A DNA stretch of 64,000 nt from Capsicum annuum (taxonomy: Eukaryota; Streptophyta; Magnoliopsida; Solanales; Solanaceae), in assembly GCF_002878395.1 (NCBI RefSeq), contig NC_061118.1:129195996-129259995 (forward strand), read 5' to 3'. The notes below the pieces were generated by a model. The model did no database searches, was not told the origin of the DNA, and saw nothing but the letters and a program-made list of their open reading frames with translations. Within the stretch, counting starts at the first letter, position 1. Every line of letters starts with the position of its first letter. The translations under genes were made by a program, and so were the position numbers. Positions 1 to 11,834 of the stretch are shown piece by piece.

Positions 1-226
1 GATATTTCGTGTTTCTTTGTTAAAGAAATGTATTGGTGATCTAGCTATAGTTATTCCTTTAGAAAATATGGATGTTAAGGAAAGACTTTCCTACAAAAAA
101 GTTCAAGTTGAGATCCTTGATCGTCAGGTACATAGACTAAGGAACAAAGAAGTTTCCTTGATTAAATTTCTTTGGCGGAATCAGTCTGTTGAGAGAGCCA
201 CTTGGGAAGCAGAAGCAATGATGTGA
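1..226 (+). pseudogene. Chromovirus Z: C-terminal pol remnant with chromodomain
   Basis: This is the last part of a Ty3/gypsy polyprotein that begins outside the window. The frame from base 17 reads LLKKCIGDLAIVIPLE, then a chromodomain-like stretch with SYKKVQVEILDRQVHRLRNK, LIKFLWRNQ and ATWEAEAMM, and ends at a TGA at 224-226. Chromodomains at the integrase C terminus are typical of Tekay/Del chromoviruses and are thought to guide insertion to heterochromatin. The same segment of element A (8600-8857) aligns well but continues to KYPHLF; here the stop falls right after the WEAE motif. It is a fragment of a dead element. The LTR at 502 belongs to it. Confidence 0.85.
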
Positions 227-501
227 ACAAAGTACACTCATCTTTTCTCTGGAAACTAAAATCAGCTTAAAGTAATTATTTTCCTCAGATTGACTCTCTT
301 CCATTCTCAACTTTAGTTATGTGTCCGTTCTCATGTCATTTTATGAATTAATGAAACCAGTTTAGTTCATGTATCATGTTTCAGACTCAGTTATAGAATC
401 AGGTTTCCAGTTTTGTATGTTCAATATATGATCTTAGTTTCCCCAGTATTCTTAGCAAAAACAGTCTCATTCGAGGACAAATATTCCAAAGGGAGAGATA
501 T
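227..501 (+). other. 3' untranslated region and polypurine tract of Z
   Basis: Noncoding spacer between the chromodomain stop and the 3' LTR. It contains TCATTCGAGGACAA, which recurs before the 3' LTR of A (about 9219), and ends in the purine-rich AAAGGGAGAGATA at 488-500. That tract is where plus-strand DNA synthesis would be primed. Confidence 0.7.
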
Positions 502-1563
502 TTTAATACCTCATAAGATCCTAGCGCAAGTCAGCTCTCAATTGCATGTTTAAAGAGGTCCAAGACTTACAAATTTAACTAAGTGTTGATGAATTATTCA
601 CTTTCAAGACCCCTACAGTTTGATGATTGTTATTTTTTTCTTTCTGACATCGAGACATTGATTTTTGAGTTGATTCGTGATCGGGGTTTTTCAAAGTGAA
701 TCTCGGGTGATTTTTAAAATTTTTAGATGAGCGTATGGGTGTGTTTGGGAGACCAAAATAGAAGCACCACCAAGATAAACAGGCACCGCCCCCTGTATAT
801 TGTTGGGGTAAGATGGGTGCTGCCCGGGTTAGTCCGTCACTCTAAGGCAGGCATCGCCCAGGGTTATCCACCGCACCAAGGCCCGCGATGCCCCTACCTA
901 TTATACCTAGTTTTGTTCTTCACTTCTTATAGGTATTTAGGTCAATTCTTGTTACCCAATTTGTCCATAACACAAAATTGGGGTCCCCAAGGAGCATTAT
1001 TTTCCTTTTTACTCATAACTCATCTCAAGAAAACCATCTACATCCAAAGAACAAACCCTAACTCCTTCACAAGAGATCAAGGAATTCAAGCTTCTAGTTC
1101 AACAAATTTTTAGGGAACCTTCAAGAATTCATCTTATAAGGTATAGAGGATATTCATCCATATATTCCTTTCACCTATGGAGCCCAAAACCCTTTTTTGG
1201 TTTAATTTATGAGTTTATACATATTCTTGATGAAATAAAGCCATGAATCTCTTGTTAATTCAATTTCAAGTTATATTTACAAGTTTTTTTGAGTATAATG
1301 AGTCATATCATGCTTTTAAGTGTGTAATTCCATGTCATGTTCAATTTTATTTTGGATTTACGCTCAAGTTAGGAATTTCTCTAAGTAACTATGTTGTTTT
1401 CCTCATGTTTTAGGCATTCCCATGTCCAAGTTTATGATTACTATAGTATTGATGAAATGTCTATGTTTTGGGACTTTTAACACTAATTTCACTCTATAGT
1501 AAGCCATGTTTAATATTTTGTATTACAATAATTCTGTACTGGTGGGTTATGAACACCTGATAC
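502..1563 (+). mobile_element. 3' LTR of Z, left part (split by A)
   Basis: Starts right after the polypurine tract with TTTAATACCTC, a decayed form of the TGTAAGACCCC start seen in A. The block at about 760-900 is GC-rich and repeats words such as GGCACCGCC and GGCATCGCCC. Element A is inserted after GATAC (1559-1563), and the LTR resumes at 11835. A 128-codon open frame at 727-1113 lies wholly in this LTR and resembles nothing I know. Confidence 0.75.
1559..1563. repeat. Target-site duplication GATAC, left copy (A)
   Basis: GATAC directly precedes the 5' LTR of A and is repeated exactly at 11830-11834 after the 3' LTR. Five-bp duplications are the normal footprint of LTR-retrotransposon integrase. 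Confidence 0.9.
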
Positions 1564-4111
1564 TATAAGAACCCGCAAAATTTCTAAGTGTAATTCATCC
1601 TTTTAGGCTTGTCAAGGGGTCTCAGAGTTAGAAAATTCTAGCTAAGTTCCCAGATTTATTTTATTTTTAGCCTTCAAAAGTTGGCAATCTCAGTTCATGA
1701 CTATAATGTCCCTTAATGGTCCATCTTTTTGTTGATTAATGACCAGAGAGGGCGATAGGCGTTCTCGGATTTTTTGGAACTCGTTTAGACTACGTTTGGT
1801 GTGCCAAAATATTGGACCAACGCAATTTTGGCGTGCTGCATTGCCTATCGCGTTGGTTATCATTGTTGTAGGTTTCCATAGTAAAAACTACTAAGGCGTA
1901 ATGCGATCATGGTGTGATGCATCGGGTATCTCATCGATGCCATCGATATTTCGCATCGCTAATAGCGTCGATGCCCAGTTTTTAGACATTAAATGTCTGT
2001 ATTTTTAAGGACAAAAGAGTCAATTTCCCCATCCCTATATGATCCTATATTATAAGATTCAACTAGGTTTTCACCAATATATAGTTGTTTCACTCAAATT
2101 CCCTCAAGAAAAAGCCTAGGGTGTTCAATTGAAGATTCTGATCCAGAAGATTCCACTATTAATCTTCAAGAAACTTCCATCTAGGGTATATAAATTGTTG
2201 ATTAATGGGTTCGTTTCACCCATGAATCTTAAGAAGCCCTTTCAAAAGTATAAATTTTGGAATCCATGTTATTAATTGAATCATATCCATGTTTATGTTG
2301 TTGTATGGTTACCAAGTTGAAATCTTTAATACATATAATGAAGTTATCTAAGCATGTGGTTGGAATTCTTGTATTTGAAGTGAATAATGTTGCCATGATG
2401 TATTATTTTAATGTTTATGCCTAAGCCTCAAGTTATGCACGCAAGGTGGTTGCTAAAATTCCTATGAGAATAAGAATTATGCTTTATGACTCAATTGTGA
2501 CCAAATTGATGAATCCATGCTTTACACTTATGTTCACAATGACCCTCATGTTATTGTTATACATTGTAATGGTTTGGTGGAATTCTTAAGAGATTATATT
2601 TATGAAGTTATGACATTTTATATGTATTCCTATTCATGTGTAAGCTTATGACATAAAAATACTTCATAAAAATCTCCAACGTTTGTACTATGAATTGTTG
2701 ACTATGGTCAAGTGTTCAAGAAATGTCATGTCTTTTATGTTTTATGCTATTGACTCCTGGGAATACTTGTACCTTAAAATTTAGCTGAGTACCTAGAGCC
2801 AGTGTCAGTTTTATAAAAATATCAGTCACGCAATGATCAGTAATATTCACAGTTAGTTTCAGAACTCAGTAGAATTCAGCCAGTCATATGACTCAGGAAA
2901 ACTCAATAATCTCATAAACTCGGTCAGTTAACAGAATTGAGAAATATTTCATCAGTCCAGGGAATTCAGTGAACTCAGTTTAGTGTCTATTCAGTTAGGA
3001 GTAGGATATAGCACCAAGCAAAACAAAGGATGAGGGCACACACTGATAGTAGAGGGTGTGATCCTTTAAAGAAATCCTTATGTTCTAGAACTATGTAGCC
3101 GAAATAGGTTGAGACATCAACACTGACAGTTGAGGGTTGATTTGGTGGATTATCACTTCACGTTGAGGGTCCCACCAATCTTCTTTGGGGACAGCGACAA
3201 ATGACGGTCACTTACAGCTTGTCCTTACTCGTGGTGCGGTATTGACACCCTTCCAATTGAGGTTACAGATCATACCCAAACATTATACAAAAAAAAAATG
3301 CATGTCAGTTAGATGACTACTTCCCACAATCTCAGTAAAAGAACTCAGATAGCTCTTCAGATTTAAGACAATCAGATACAGTCACTCAGTTTAGTACAGA
3401 ACTCAACTAGTTCCATCAGAATTAGGACTATCAAATACAGTCAGTCAGTTAATAGTATATCAGTTATACAAAACTCATGTTATAAGTATTCAAACTCAGT
3501 AGTCAGTATTATCACAACTCATTTACAGTTATGTATTCATGCATGTATTCTTACTTTAATGTTATGCAGTTAGTTAGTATTGTTCATGCATATGAACCCC
3601 ATGCTTTCATCCTACCTCACTTTGCATACCAATACCTTTAGACATATTGACGCATACTTTTCTTCTACTCTATGGTGCTTAAACCATAGGTTTAGATGCT
3701 CAAGTTCGCGATCGGACTTAGCTTCGAATTCAACTAGTAGCTATAGTTTTACAGTGAGTTATCATCATTCGAGGATAGCATGATTAGTTCATTACTTTAT
3801 TATTTCAATTTTAGTAGACGGAATTAGTTGGGGACATGTCCCATCAACTCCATAGTTTTTAGATAGTTTAGAGGTTTTCTGACTAACATGTTCAGATACT
3901 TTAATTCAGTTATGGTATTGATATACCGTATTTCCAGATGTTCTATTTTATTAAATATTTTAACCTTATGGCCTTTTTATCCCTTTTATTCTGTATTTAG
4001 ATAGTATATTATGCAGTGCTCAGCTATAGATATCAGTCATAGGTCAGCTTATGGTCCTTTAGGATTGCTAGAATCGTGTAGTATTCTGGGTATCAGATTT
4101 GAGGCATTACA
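1564..4111 (+). repeat. 5' LTR of A
   Basis: Begins TATAAGAACCCGC (TG changed to TA) and ends GAGGCATTACA. The 3' copy is 9261-11829. It contains, in order: a block of repeated GCATCG/GCGTTG words (about 1750-1975), a damaged TATA region near 2035, a serial stem-loop segment (3030-3200), and a TCAG-rich segment with an approximately 62-bp tandem duplication (3342-3464). Short ORFs inside it have no family resemblance. Confidence 0.9.
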
Positions 4112-4114
4112 TAC

Positions 4115-4127
4115 ATGGAATCAAAGC
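4115..4127 (+). other. Primer binding site of A (tRNA-iMet type)
   Basis: TGGAATCAAAGCC lies 3 bp after the 5' LTR. It differs from the usual TGGTATCAGAGCC, the complement of the initiator-Met tRNA 3' end, at two positions. Reverse transcription would have started here. Confidence 0.8.
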
Positions 4128-4332
4128 CTAAGGTACAATAGTGTCCTAGGAAGTCTAAAAAGTTGTATCTTGTAGAGTCTTGTGCATGGGTGTGTGGCAC
4201 GCCACATTTATGTACAAGAGGCTATAAGATTTTTTAGTATCAGTTTCCCTTGTTTCACTATTCATGTTGTGCCAGTGAGCATAAGCTCAAATTTAAATTT
4301 TATTCTAATTCGTTTCTCCCTTTTCACTTACA

Positions 4333-5345
4333 GAACATTCCTTCCAAAAGAAGAAATAGAAATCAGTCAGCCCCTTAGTCCATCCAAGAAGATCCCTTAG
4401 ATGAACATAATTCTCATGCAGAGTTTAGAGCTATATTCACTACTCTTGCTAAGTCAATTGCTGCCCAAAATGAACAACCAACTATTGTTTCGAATAACCC
4501 AGTGGCCAATTCACCTGCAGTTAGGATTCAGAACTTTACCCAAACGAATCCTCCATCCTTCTTTGGGTCTAAGTCAGATGAGGACCCTCACGAATTCCTT
4601 GATTAGGTTTAGAAGGTTATAGATACGATGGGGCTTATTCCTAGTGAGAGTGCTGAGCTAGCTATATATCAGTTATAGGATATAGCTCATACATGGTTCG
4701 AGAAGTTGAAGGCAGAGAGAGCTATAGATACAGAGCCTTTTGGTGGGAGGAGTTTTCCACTGTATTTCTAGATAGATTTTTTCCCATAGAGCTGAGGGAA
4801 GCTAAGGTATAAGAATTTATTAACTTCAGGTAGGGCAACATGACAGTTAAAGAGTATTATCTTAAGATTATTCAATTAGCTAGATACACTCCTCATGTAG
4901 TGGCAGACAGTAGGGCTAAGATGAGTAAGTTTATTTCTTGAGTGAATGATAGTGTAGTCAATAAGTGCAAGTCCATGATGTTTATTAGTAAGATAGACAT
5001 AGCAAGGCTTATGATCTATGCTCAACAAGATAGAAGAGTAGAAGATTAAGATAAGAGAGAAGCAGATTAAGAAAGCAAAGACAATTAGTTTCAACTTTGC
5101 TCAGCCTAAGTTGGAGGGTGGTAACCGTTCTCAGTTCCACCCAAAGTCATCTGTTCCAGCCCCTTCCTTAGCTAGTATATCAGTTCTTAGGTTCAGGGAT
5201 GCTAATAGAGATAGGGCACTAGACTCTAAATCTCAGGGCAGTGTTAGCATTGCCCGAACCAATACTCTTTGTCAAACCTGTGGTAAGAATCACAAGGGTA
5301 TTTGTAGAGATGGCAGTGATGTGTCTTTTTGATGTGGCATGCCAG
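4333..5345 (+). pseudogene. gag remnant of A
   Basis: Broken capsid/nucleocapsid gene. The reading starts IPSKRRNRNQSAP, where relatives start MPPKRR, so the start codon seems changed to ATT. It continues with FRAIFTTLAKSIAAQNEQ, a QTNPPSFFGSKSDEDPHEFL segment, and MTVKEYYLKIIQLARYTP, the chromovirus gag core. A zinc-knuckle region follows at about 5270-5375: CQTCGKNHKGIC, then a stop, then CGMPGYR. Gag would coat the element RNA in cytoplasmic particles. Several TAG stops interrupt it, for example in FLD*V and NFR*GN where relatives have Gln. Confidence 0.8.
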
Positions 5346-6000
5346 GCTACAGGGTTAGATATTATCCCCAATCAAGCTTTCAAGGTTCGCATAACCATTC
5401 CTCAACTTAATTCAGTCGCCCGAACCAGCAGGGTGCGACTTCTAGTGCCACCATTGGGCAACGTCGAAATAGACTTTATGTTATTCAGTCTTAAAAAGAT
5501 TAGGAAAATTCTCCCATTGTGTTCAATGGTACGTTACAGATCTTTCACATGCATATTTATAGATCTTTTATCTAGCAGAGCCCTTTTTAGCCTCTACCGT
5601 AGTGGATAAAACTATCAAAGCCTGACGGGTATACAGGAACTATCCATGTATGGTATCTCAGAAAGTTACATCAGCAGACTTAGTCGAATTAAAGTTGATT
5701 GATTTTGATGTCATTCTCAGCATGGATTGTCTTCATTCCTACTATGCCATAGTCGACTATAGAAATAGAATTTTCCATTTTCAGTTTTCGAATGAACTCG
5801 TCCTAGAGTAGAGGGGTAGTACTTCAGCCTTCAGAGGTTAGCTTGTTTCCTAACTTCGGGCATGAAATATAATGTCTAAGGGATGTGTATATCATCTTGT
5901 TCAAGTTAAGTACACTAGTTTCGAAACTTCCAGTCTTAAATTAGTTCTCGTAGTGAGTGAATATTTAGATATCTTTCTTAAGGATCTTCCAGGAATTCCT
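5346..6000 (+). pseudogene. Protease remnant of A
   Basis: Aspartic-protease region between gag and RT. Readable pieces are RVYRNYPCMV, LVELKLIDFDVILSMDCLHS, YYAIVDYRNRIFHFQF and SKGCVYHLVQVKYTSFET, all matching the usual chromovirus protease-to-RT linker. The catalytic D(S/P)GAT motif is not intact; the likely site near 5525 reads FNGTL. The segment ends with LKDLPGIPLEREIDFDIDLL, which leads into RT. Stops and frameshifts rule out activity. Confidence 0.75.
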
Positions 6001-7320
6001 CTCGAAAGAGAAATAGACTTCGACATTGATCTTCTTTCAGATGCTTAACCTATATCTATTCCGCCATATAGAATGGCATCAGTAAAACTCAGAAAGAATT
6101 GAAATAAGAGTTAATGAATCTCCTACATAAGGGATTCATCAGACCCAGTATGTCCCCATAGTGCACACCAGCCTTATTCATGTGGAAAAAAGATAGTTCT
6201 CTCAGAATGTGCATTGATTACCGTCAGCTCAATAAAGTCACAGTTAAGAACAAGTATCCACTTCCTAAAATCTATGACTTGTTTAACCAACTCTAGGGTG
6301 CTAGTTATTTCTCTAAGATAGAGCTCAGATCAGGCTATCATCAGCTCAGAGTCAGAGAATGTGATATTTCAAAAATTTCTTTCCAAACTCGGTATGGTAA
6401 CTTCGATTCATAGTCATGTCCTTTGGTCTTACCAATGCCCCAGCGGCCTTCATGGACTTGATGAACTGAGTGTTCAAGCAGTACTAGGACATGTTCATCA
6501 TGGTCTTTATAGATGACATCCTTGTTTACTTTCGCAATGAGCATGATCATGCAGAATATATTAGAATAGTGATGCAGACTCTTAGAAATCATTATTTGTT
6601 CACCATATTTAGTAAGTGAAAATTTTGGCTAAGTTTAGTAGCATTCCTTGGTCATATCATTTCTGGTGATGGCATTAAAGTTGATCCTCAAAAGACCGAA
6701 GTAGTAAGAAACTGGCCAAAACCTATTTCTCTGACTAATATTAGTAGTTTCTTGGGTTTGACTGGCTATTACAAGTGGTTTGTTGAGGGCCTTTCTTTTA
6801 TAGCATCACCTATGTCTAGATTAACTCAGAGGAAAGTCAAGTTTTCCTGGTTAGATTTATGAGACAAGAGTTTTCAGGAGTTGAAGACTCGACTCACGTA
6901 AGGCCCAGTTTTGGCTCTTCCAAATGGTTCAGATGGGTTTGTCGTGTACTATGTTGCTTCCAGAGTAGGTTTTGGTTATGTACTCAAGCAACATGGTAAG
7001 GTTATAGCCTATGCCTCCAGACAACTGAAGCCCCATAAGAAGAACTATTCGACTCATGATCTAGAGTTAGCTGCTATAGTATTTGCCTTGACGATTTGGA
7101 GACATTACTTGTATGGTGTGCATGTGGATATGTTCACATATCACAAAAATCTTCAGTACATATTCTCTCATAAATACTTAAAACTCTATTAGATAAGGTG
7201 GTTAGAGCTAGTAAAAGATTATAACATGAGTGTCCTTTATTATCCAGGCAAGGCCAACGTAGTGTCTGACGCTCTCAATAAACTGTCTATGGGTAATGGT
7301 TCCTATGTTGAGGACAGTAA
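6001..7320 (+). pseudogene. Reverse transcriptase and RNase H remnant of A
   Basis: RT landmarks in order: [45 protein letters not shown] (about 6190-6265), [30 protein letters not shown] and the catalytic FIDDILVY at 6506-6526, which is intact. RNase H follows: [59 protein letters not shown] at 6938-7130. The first RNase H catalytic Asp (CDAS in relatives) reads YVAS, so it is lost. Stop codons such as QL*GA (CAG to TAG) interrupt it. The enzyme would copy element RNA into DNA inside the particle. Confidence 0.85.
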
Positions 7321-8857
7321 GAAAAAGTTAGCTTAGGAAGTTTATCAGTTAGCCAGACTAGGTGTCAGCTTAGTCGATTTAGCAGAAGGCAGTGTGTGGT
7401 TTTAGAACAATTTTGAATCATCTCTAGTTTTTGAAGTTTAGGAAAAACAAGTTAAAGATCCCAGTTTAGTCAAGTTGAAAGAATCAGTCAGATATTAGAA
7501 AGTAGAGGTTTTATCCCAAGGGGAAGATGGTGTTTTTTATTGTTATGATCATCTCTGTGTGCCAGGCGTAGATGACATAAGGCAGTAAATTCTTGTAGAA
7601 GTACATGGTGTGCGTTACTCAATTCATCCAGGGTCCACTAAGATGTACCACAACGTGTGGGAGATCTATTGGTGGAGTGGTATGAATAGAGATGTTGCAA
7701 AGTTTGTGGCTAAGTGCTCTACATGTTAGTAGGTTAAGATTGAGCATCAGAAGCCTAGTGGGTCTATGCAAGAGTTCAATATTCCTACTTTATAGTTGGA
7801 AGAAGTGAACATGGACTTTCTGATGGGTTTACCTCATACTCGTCGTCAGTATGATTCAGTTTGGGTCATTGTAGGCAGGATAACCAAATCATCCCATTTC
7901 CTTCCAGTCCATACCTTTTATTTAGCCGAGTATTATACCAAACTCTATATCAGGGAGTTGGTTAGATTACATGATTTTTGGTTGTCCATTGTTTCAGATA
8001 GAGGTACCCAGTTCACCTTTCATTTATGGAAAGTATTCCAAAAGGGTCTTGCTACCCGAGTTCATCTCAGTACAACCTTCCATCCTTAGATGGATGGTCA
8101 AGTAGAAAGGACCATCCAGACTTTAGAAGATATGTTGTGAGCATGTTCGATTGATTTCTAGGATAGTTGGGATGACCACTTGCCTTTGATTGAGTTTGCA
8201 TACAACAACAACTATTATTCAAGTATTAAGATAGCTTTATTCAAAGCTCTGTACTGTAGGATATGTAGATCTCTAATTGGTTTGTTTGAAGTGAATTAGG
8301 CCACAATAGTAGGGCCTGACTTGGTATTCGATACTTTAGAGAAGGTTCAGTTGATAATAGAAAGGCTCAAGATAGCTCAGAGCCAACAGAAATTATATGC
8401 AGATGTGCGCAAGAAAGATCTCAAGTTTCAGATTGGTGATCATATTTATTTGAATATTTCACCCCTGAAGGGAGTAAAGTGGTTTGTCAAGGAAGGAAAT
8501 CTCAATCCCCAATATGTCGGTCCCTTCAAAATTTTTAGTATCTTCGGCAAGGTAGCTTATGAGCTCAAATTGCCTTTAGATCTAGCCTCAGTCTACCCAG
8601 TGTTTCACATCTCCTTGCTTAAGAAATGCATAGCTGACCCAGCAGTTGTAGTCCCTATAGAGGGCATATACATTCAAAATAACCTCTCTTATACAGATAT
8701 TTTTGTCAAAATCTTTGACTACCAGAATCGCAGACTGAGGAACAAAGAAGTTTATCTAGTAAAAGTCCTTTGGCAGAATTAGTCCACCGAGGGAGCTACT
8801 TGGGAAGCAGAAGCGGACATGCGAACCAAGTACCCTCACCTCTTCTCCGCAAACTAA
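7321..8857 (+). pseudogene. Integrase with C-terminal chromodomain, remnant of A
   Basis: The integrase zinc-binding region (about 7600-7740) includes VHGVRYSIHPG, TKMYHNVWEIYWW and KCSTC followed by two TAG stops in place of Gln-Gln. The core keeps the catalytic spacing: D in MDF at 7814, D in SDRG at 7997, E in QVER at 8105, which is D-60-D-35-E. It continues through [39 protein letters not shown] and PVFHISLLKKC to the chromodomain (YQNRRLRNKEVYLVKVLW, ATWEAEADMRTKYPHLF) and ends at TAA 8855-8857. Stops occur near 8089 and in VLWQN*. The chromodomain marks it as a chromovirus. Confidence 0.88.
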
Positions 8858-9260
8858 GATTTATCCCAAGGTAATAGCTTTCCTTAAAGCTTATTTATAT
8901 TTCATGTTCAAATTTCAGTTACAACTTGGTATTCAGTTCTAAGCTCAGATTTCCATTTTAAATTTGGTATCAGCTACCATTGCATATTAAGTCATATGTT
9001 TATGCATCATGCCATTCATGTGTTCGTGCTTTAGATATGCATGAACAAGTTAATTAGTACTCTCAGTCATGCATCCATAGATCAGCTCAGTCATGAAATC
9101 ATGCATCAGATATGCATGCTCAGTTTAAATCTCAGTAAATCAGTAATGTCAGTTATGTACTCATATTTTAGTTGTTCATGATCAGTGTATACTTTATTTT
9201 ATCATTTCTCCCATAACAGTTAGTCTCATTCGAGGATAAATGATCCTAAGAGGGAGATAT
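8858..9260 (+). other. 3' UTR and polypurine tract of A
   Basis: Noncoding spacer rich in TCAG and ATGCAT words. It contains TCATTCGAGGATAA at about 9219 and ends in the purine tract AAGAGGGAGATAT (9248-9260), directly beside the 3' LTR. No open frame of note. Confidence 0.75.
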
Positions 9261-11829
9261 TGTAAGACCCCACAAAATTTCTAAGCTTAATTCATCCATT
9301 TAGGCTTGTCAAAGGGTCTTAGACATAGAAAATTCTAGCTAGGTTCCAAAACATCGTTTATTTTTTTCCTTCAAAAGTTGGCAATCTCAGTTCGTGACCA
9401 TAATGTCCCTTAATGGTCTATATTTCTATTGATTCATTATCAGAGAGGTCGATAGGTCTTACAAGTTTCAGATTTTTCAGAACTCATTTAGACCACGTTT
9501 GGTATCCCAAAATAGTAGACCAATACGATCTTGGCACGCTGCGTTGCCTATCACATTGGTTAACATTGTTGCTGGTTGCCAGAGTAAAAACTACTGAGGT
9601 TTAGCACAATCATGGCGCTACGCATCGGGTATCGCATGATTCCATCCACGTACCGCATCGTCAATCGCATCAATGCCCAGTTTTCAGTCATTAAATGTCT
9701 GCATTTTTAAGGACAAAAGGGTCAATTTCCCTACCCCTATATAAGCCTATAACACCAGATTCATCTAGGTTTTCACCAAAATATAGTTGTTTCTCTCAAA
9801 TTCCCTTAAGAACAAGTCTAGGATTTTCAATTGAAGGTTCTGATCCAGAAAATTCCACCATCAATCTTCAACAAACATCTATATAAGGTATGTAAAGTGT
9901 GGATTCATGGGTTCATTTCACCCATGAAGCTCAAGAAGCCCTTTCAAAAATATAAATTTTGAATTCCATGTTATGAATGAATCATATCCATGTTTATGTT
10001 GTTGTATGATTACCAAGTTGAAATCTCTAATACATATAATGATGTTATGTTAGCATGTGGTTGGAAGTATTGTATTTGAAGTGAATAATGTTTCCATGAT
10101 GTATTAATTTAATTTTAATTCCTAAGCCTCAAGTTATGCATGCAAGGTGGTTGCTAAAATTCCTAAGATAATAAGAATTATTCTTATGACTCAATTGTGT
10201 CCAAATTGATGAATCCACGCTTTACCCTTATATTCACAATAACCCCCGTGTTATTGTTACGCATTGTAATGGTTTGGTGTAATGCTCATGAGATTAGACT
10301 TTTGAAATTATGACATGTTTCTATGTATTCCTATTCATGTCTAATCTTATGACATACAAATACTTCATGAAAATCTCTAACGTTTGTCCTATGAATTGTT
10401 GAATATGGTCAAGTGTTCCAGAAACGTCATGTCTTGTCAGTATCATGCTATCAGTCCTAGGGATACTTGTACCCAACAATTTATCTGTGTGCCTAGAGTC
10501 AGTGTCAGTTTCATGAAAATTTCAGTCACGCCATGATCAGTAGTATTCACAGTCAATTTCAGAACTAAACAGAATTCAGCTAGTTACACGACTCAGGAAA
10601 ACTCAGTAATATCATGAACTCGGTCAGTTAGCATAAATCAAAAATATTCCGTCAGTCCACGGAATTCAATTAACTCAGTTTAGTTTATCTCAGTTTAATC
10701 AATTCATTGTCTATTCTGTTGGAAGTAGGATACAACAACGAGCAAACCTAAGAATGAAGGCAGACACAGACAGTAGAGGGTGTGATCCTTAGAAGAAATC
10801 TTTGTATTCCAGAACTATGTTTCTAGCATAGGTTGAGACATCAGCACTGACAATTGAGGGTTGATAAGGTGGATTGACACTGCCAGTTAGGGTCCCACCA
10901 TTATCCTTTACGGACACTGCCAGATGAGGGTAACTCAAAGCTTGTCCTTACAAGTGGCGCGATATTGACAACCTTCTAATTGGGTTTACAGATTGGACCC
11001 CAACTCTATACGAAAAAGTGGCTTGTCAGCTTGTTCTTCAAATAACTCAGTCTTAGTTCTCAGTAAAATAACTCAGATAGTTCTTCAAATTCAGGACTGT
11101 CAGACACAGTCACTTAGTTTAGTACGAAACTCAGCTTGTTCCATCAGAATCAGAACCGTCAGATACAGTCACTCAGTTAACAATATATCAGTTATATAAA
11201 ACTCATGTTATCAGTATTCAAACTCAGTAGTCAGTATTATCATGATCTCATTTACAGTTAAGTATTTATGCATGTATTCTCACATTTATATTATTCAATC
11301 AGTTAGTATTGTTCATATATATGAACCCCATGCATTCAACTTACCTCACTTTGCATACCAGTACATTCAGACGTACTGAAGCATACTTTTCTTCTGCACT
11401 ATGGTGTTTTATAACATAGGTTTGGACGCTCAAGTTTTTGATCACACTTAGCTTCGGATTTAGCCAATAGCAGTAGTTTTACAGTGAGTCCTTATCATTC
11501 GAGGATAGCTTGATTAGTTCATTACTTCATTAGTAGATGGAGTTAGTTAGGGACATGTCCCATCAACTCCATAGTTTTCAGATAGTTTAAAGGCTTTTAG
11601 ACTAAAATGTTTAGATAGTTTATTACAGGTTTGGTATTGATATGCCGTATTTCTAGATGTTATGTTTTATTAGATATTTGAACCTTATGGCCTTTTCAGC
11701 CCTTTTATTCTTCATTTATACAGTATATTATGTAGTGCTCAGCTAAAGATATCAGTCATGGGTTAGCTTATGGTCTTCAAGATTGCTAGCATCATGTAGC
11801 ATTTCGGATATCATACTCGGGGCGTTGCA
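9261..11829 (+). repeat. 3' LTR of A
   Basis: Begins TGTAAGACCCCAC and ends GGGGCGTTGCA, followed by the GATAC duplication. It keeps the TG...CA ends better than the 5' copy. The repeated-word block is at about 9455-9680, the serial stem-loop segment at 10770-10930, and the TCAG-rich tandem segment at about 11050-11190. Confidence 0.9.
9738..9745 (+). promoter_or_regulatory. Probable TATA box of the A LTR
   Basis: TATATAAG lies about 478 bp into the 3' LTR, just downstream of the GCATCG-type word block. In the 5' LTR the matching site near 2034-2042 reads TATATGAT, so only the 3' LTR keeps a good box. Confidence 0.55.
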
Positions 11830-11834
11830 GATAC
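11830..11834. repeat. Target-site duplication GATAC, right copy (A)
   Basis: Exact repeat of 1559-1563, directly after the 3' LTR of A. Confidence 0.9.

Larger units (their letters stand above)
1564..11829 (+). mobile_element. Element A: full-length degenerate chromovirus (Ty3/gypsy, Tekay-like)
   Basis: A complete element of 10.27 kb with two LTRs (2548 and 2569 bp), a tRNA-iMet type primer site, gag, protease, RT, RNase H, integrase and chromodomain remnants in that order, a polypurine tract, and a perfect GATAC target duplication. It sits in the 3' LTR of Z. The LTRs differ at about 11 of the first 86 bases by eye, so the insertion is old. The coding region has many in-frame stops, mostly TAG where relatives have Gln (CAG) or Trp (TGG), plus a few frameshifts, so it cannot move by itself. 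Confidence 0.93.

Noticed and set aside
727..1113. 128-codon open frame, one of the longer plus-strand frames
   Set aside because: It lies wholly in the Z LTR, has no known domain, and a long frame is expected by chance in its GC-richer block.
4115..4127. tRNA-like words near LTR ends (also 28919, 59190, 61894)
   Set aside because: They are primer binding sites complementary to tRNA 3' ends, not tRNA genes; no cloverleaf surrounds them.
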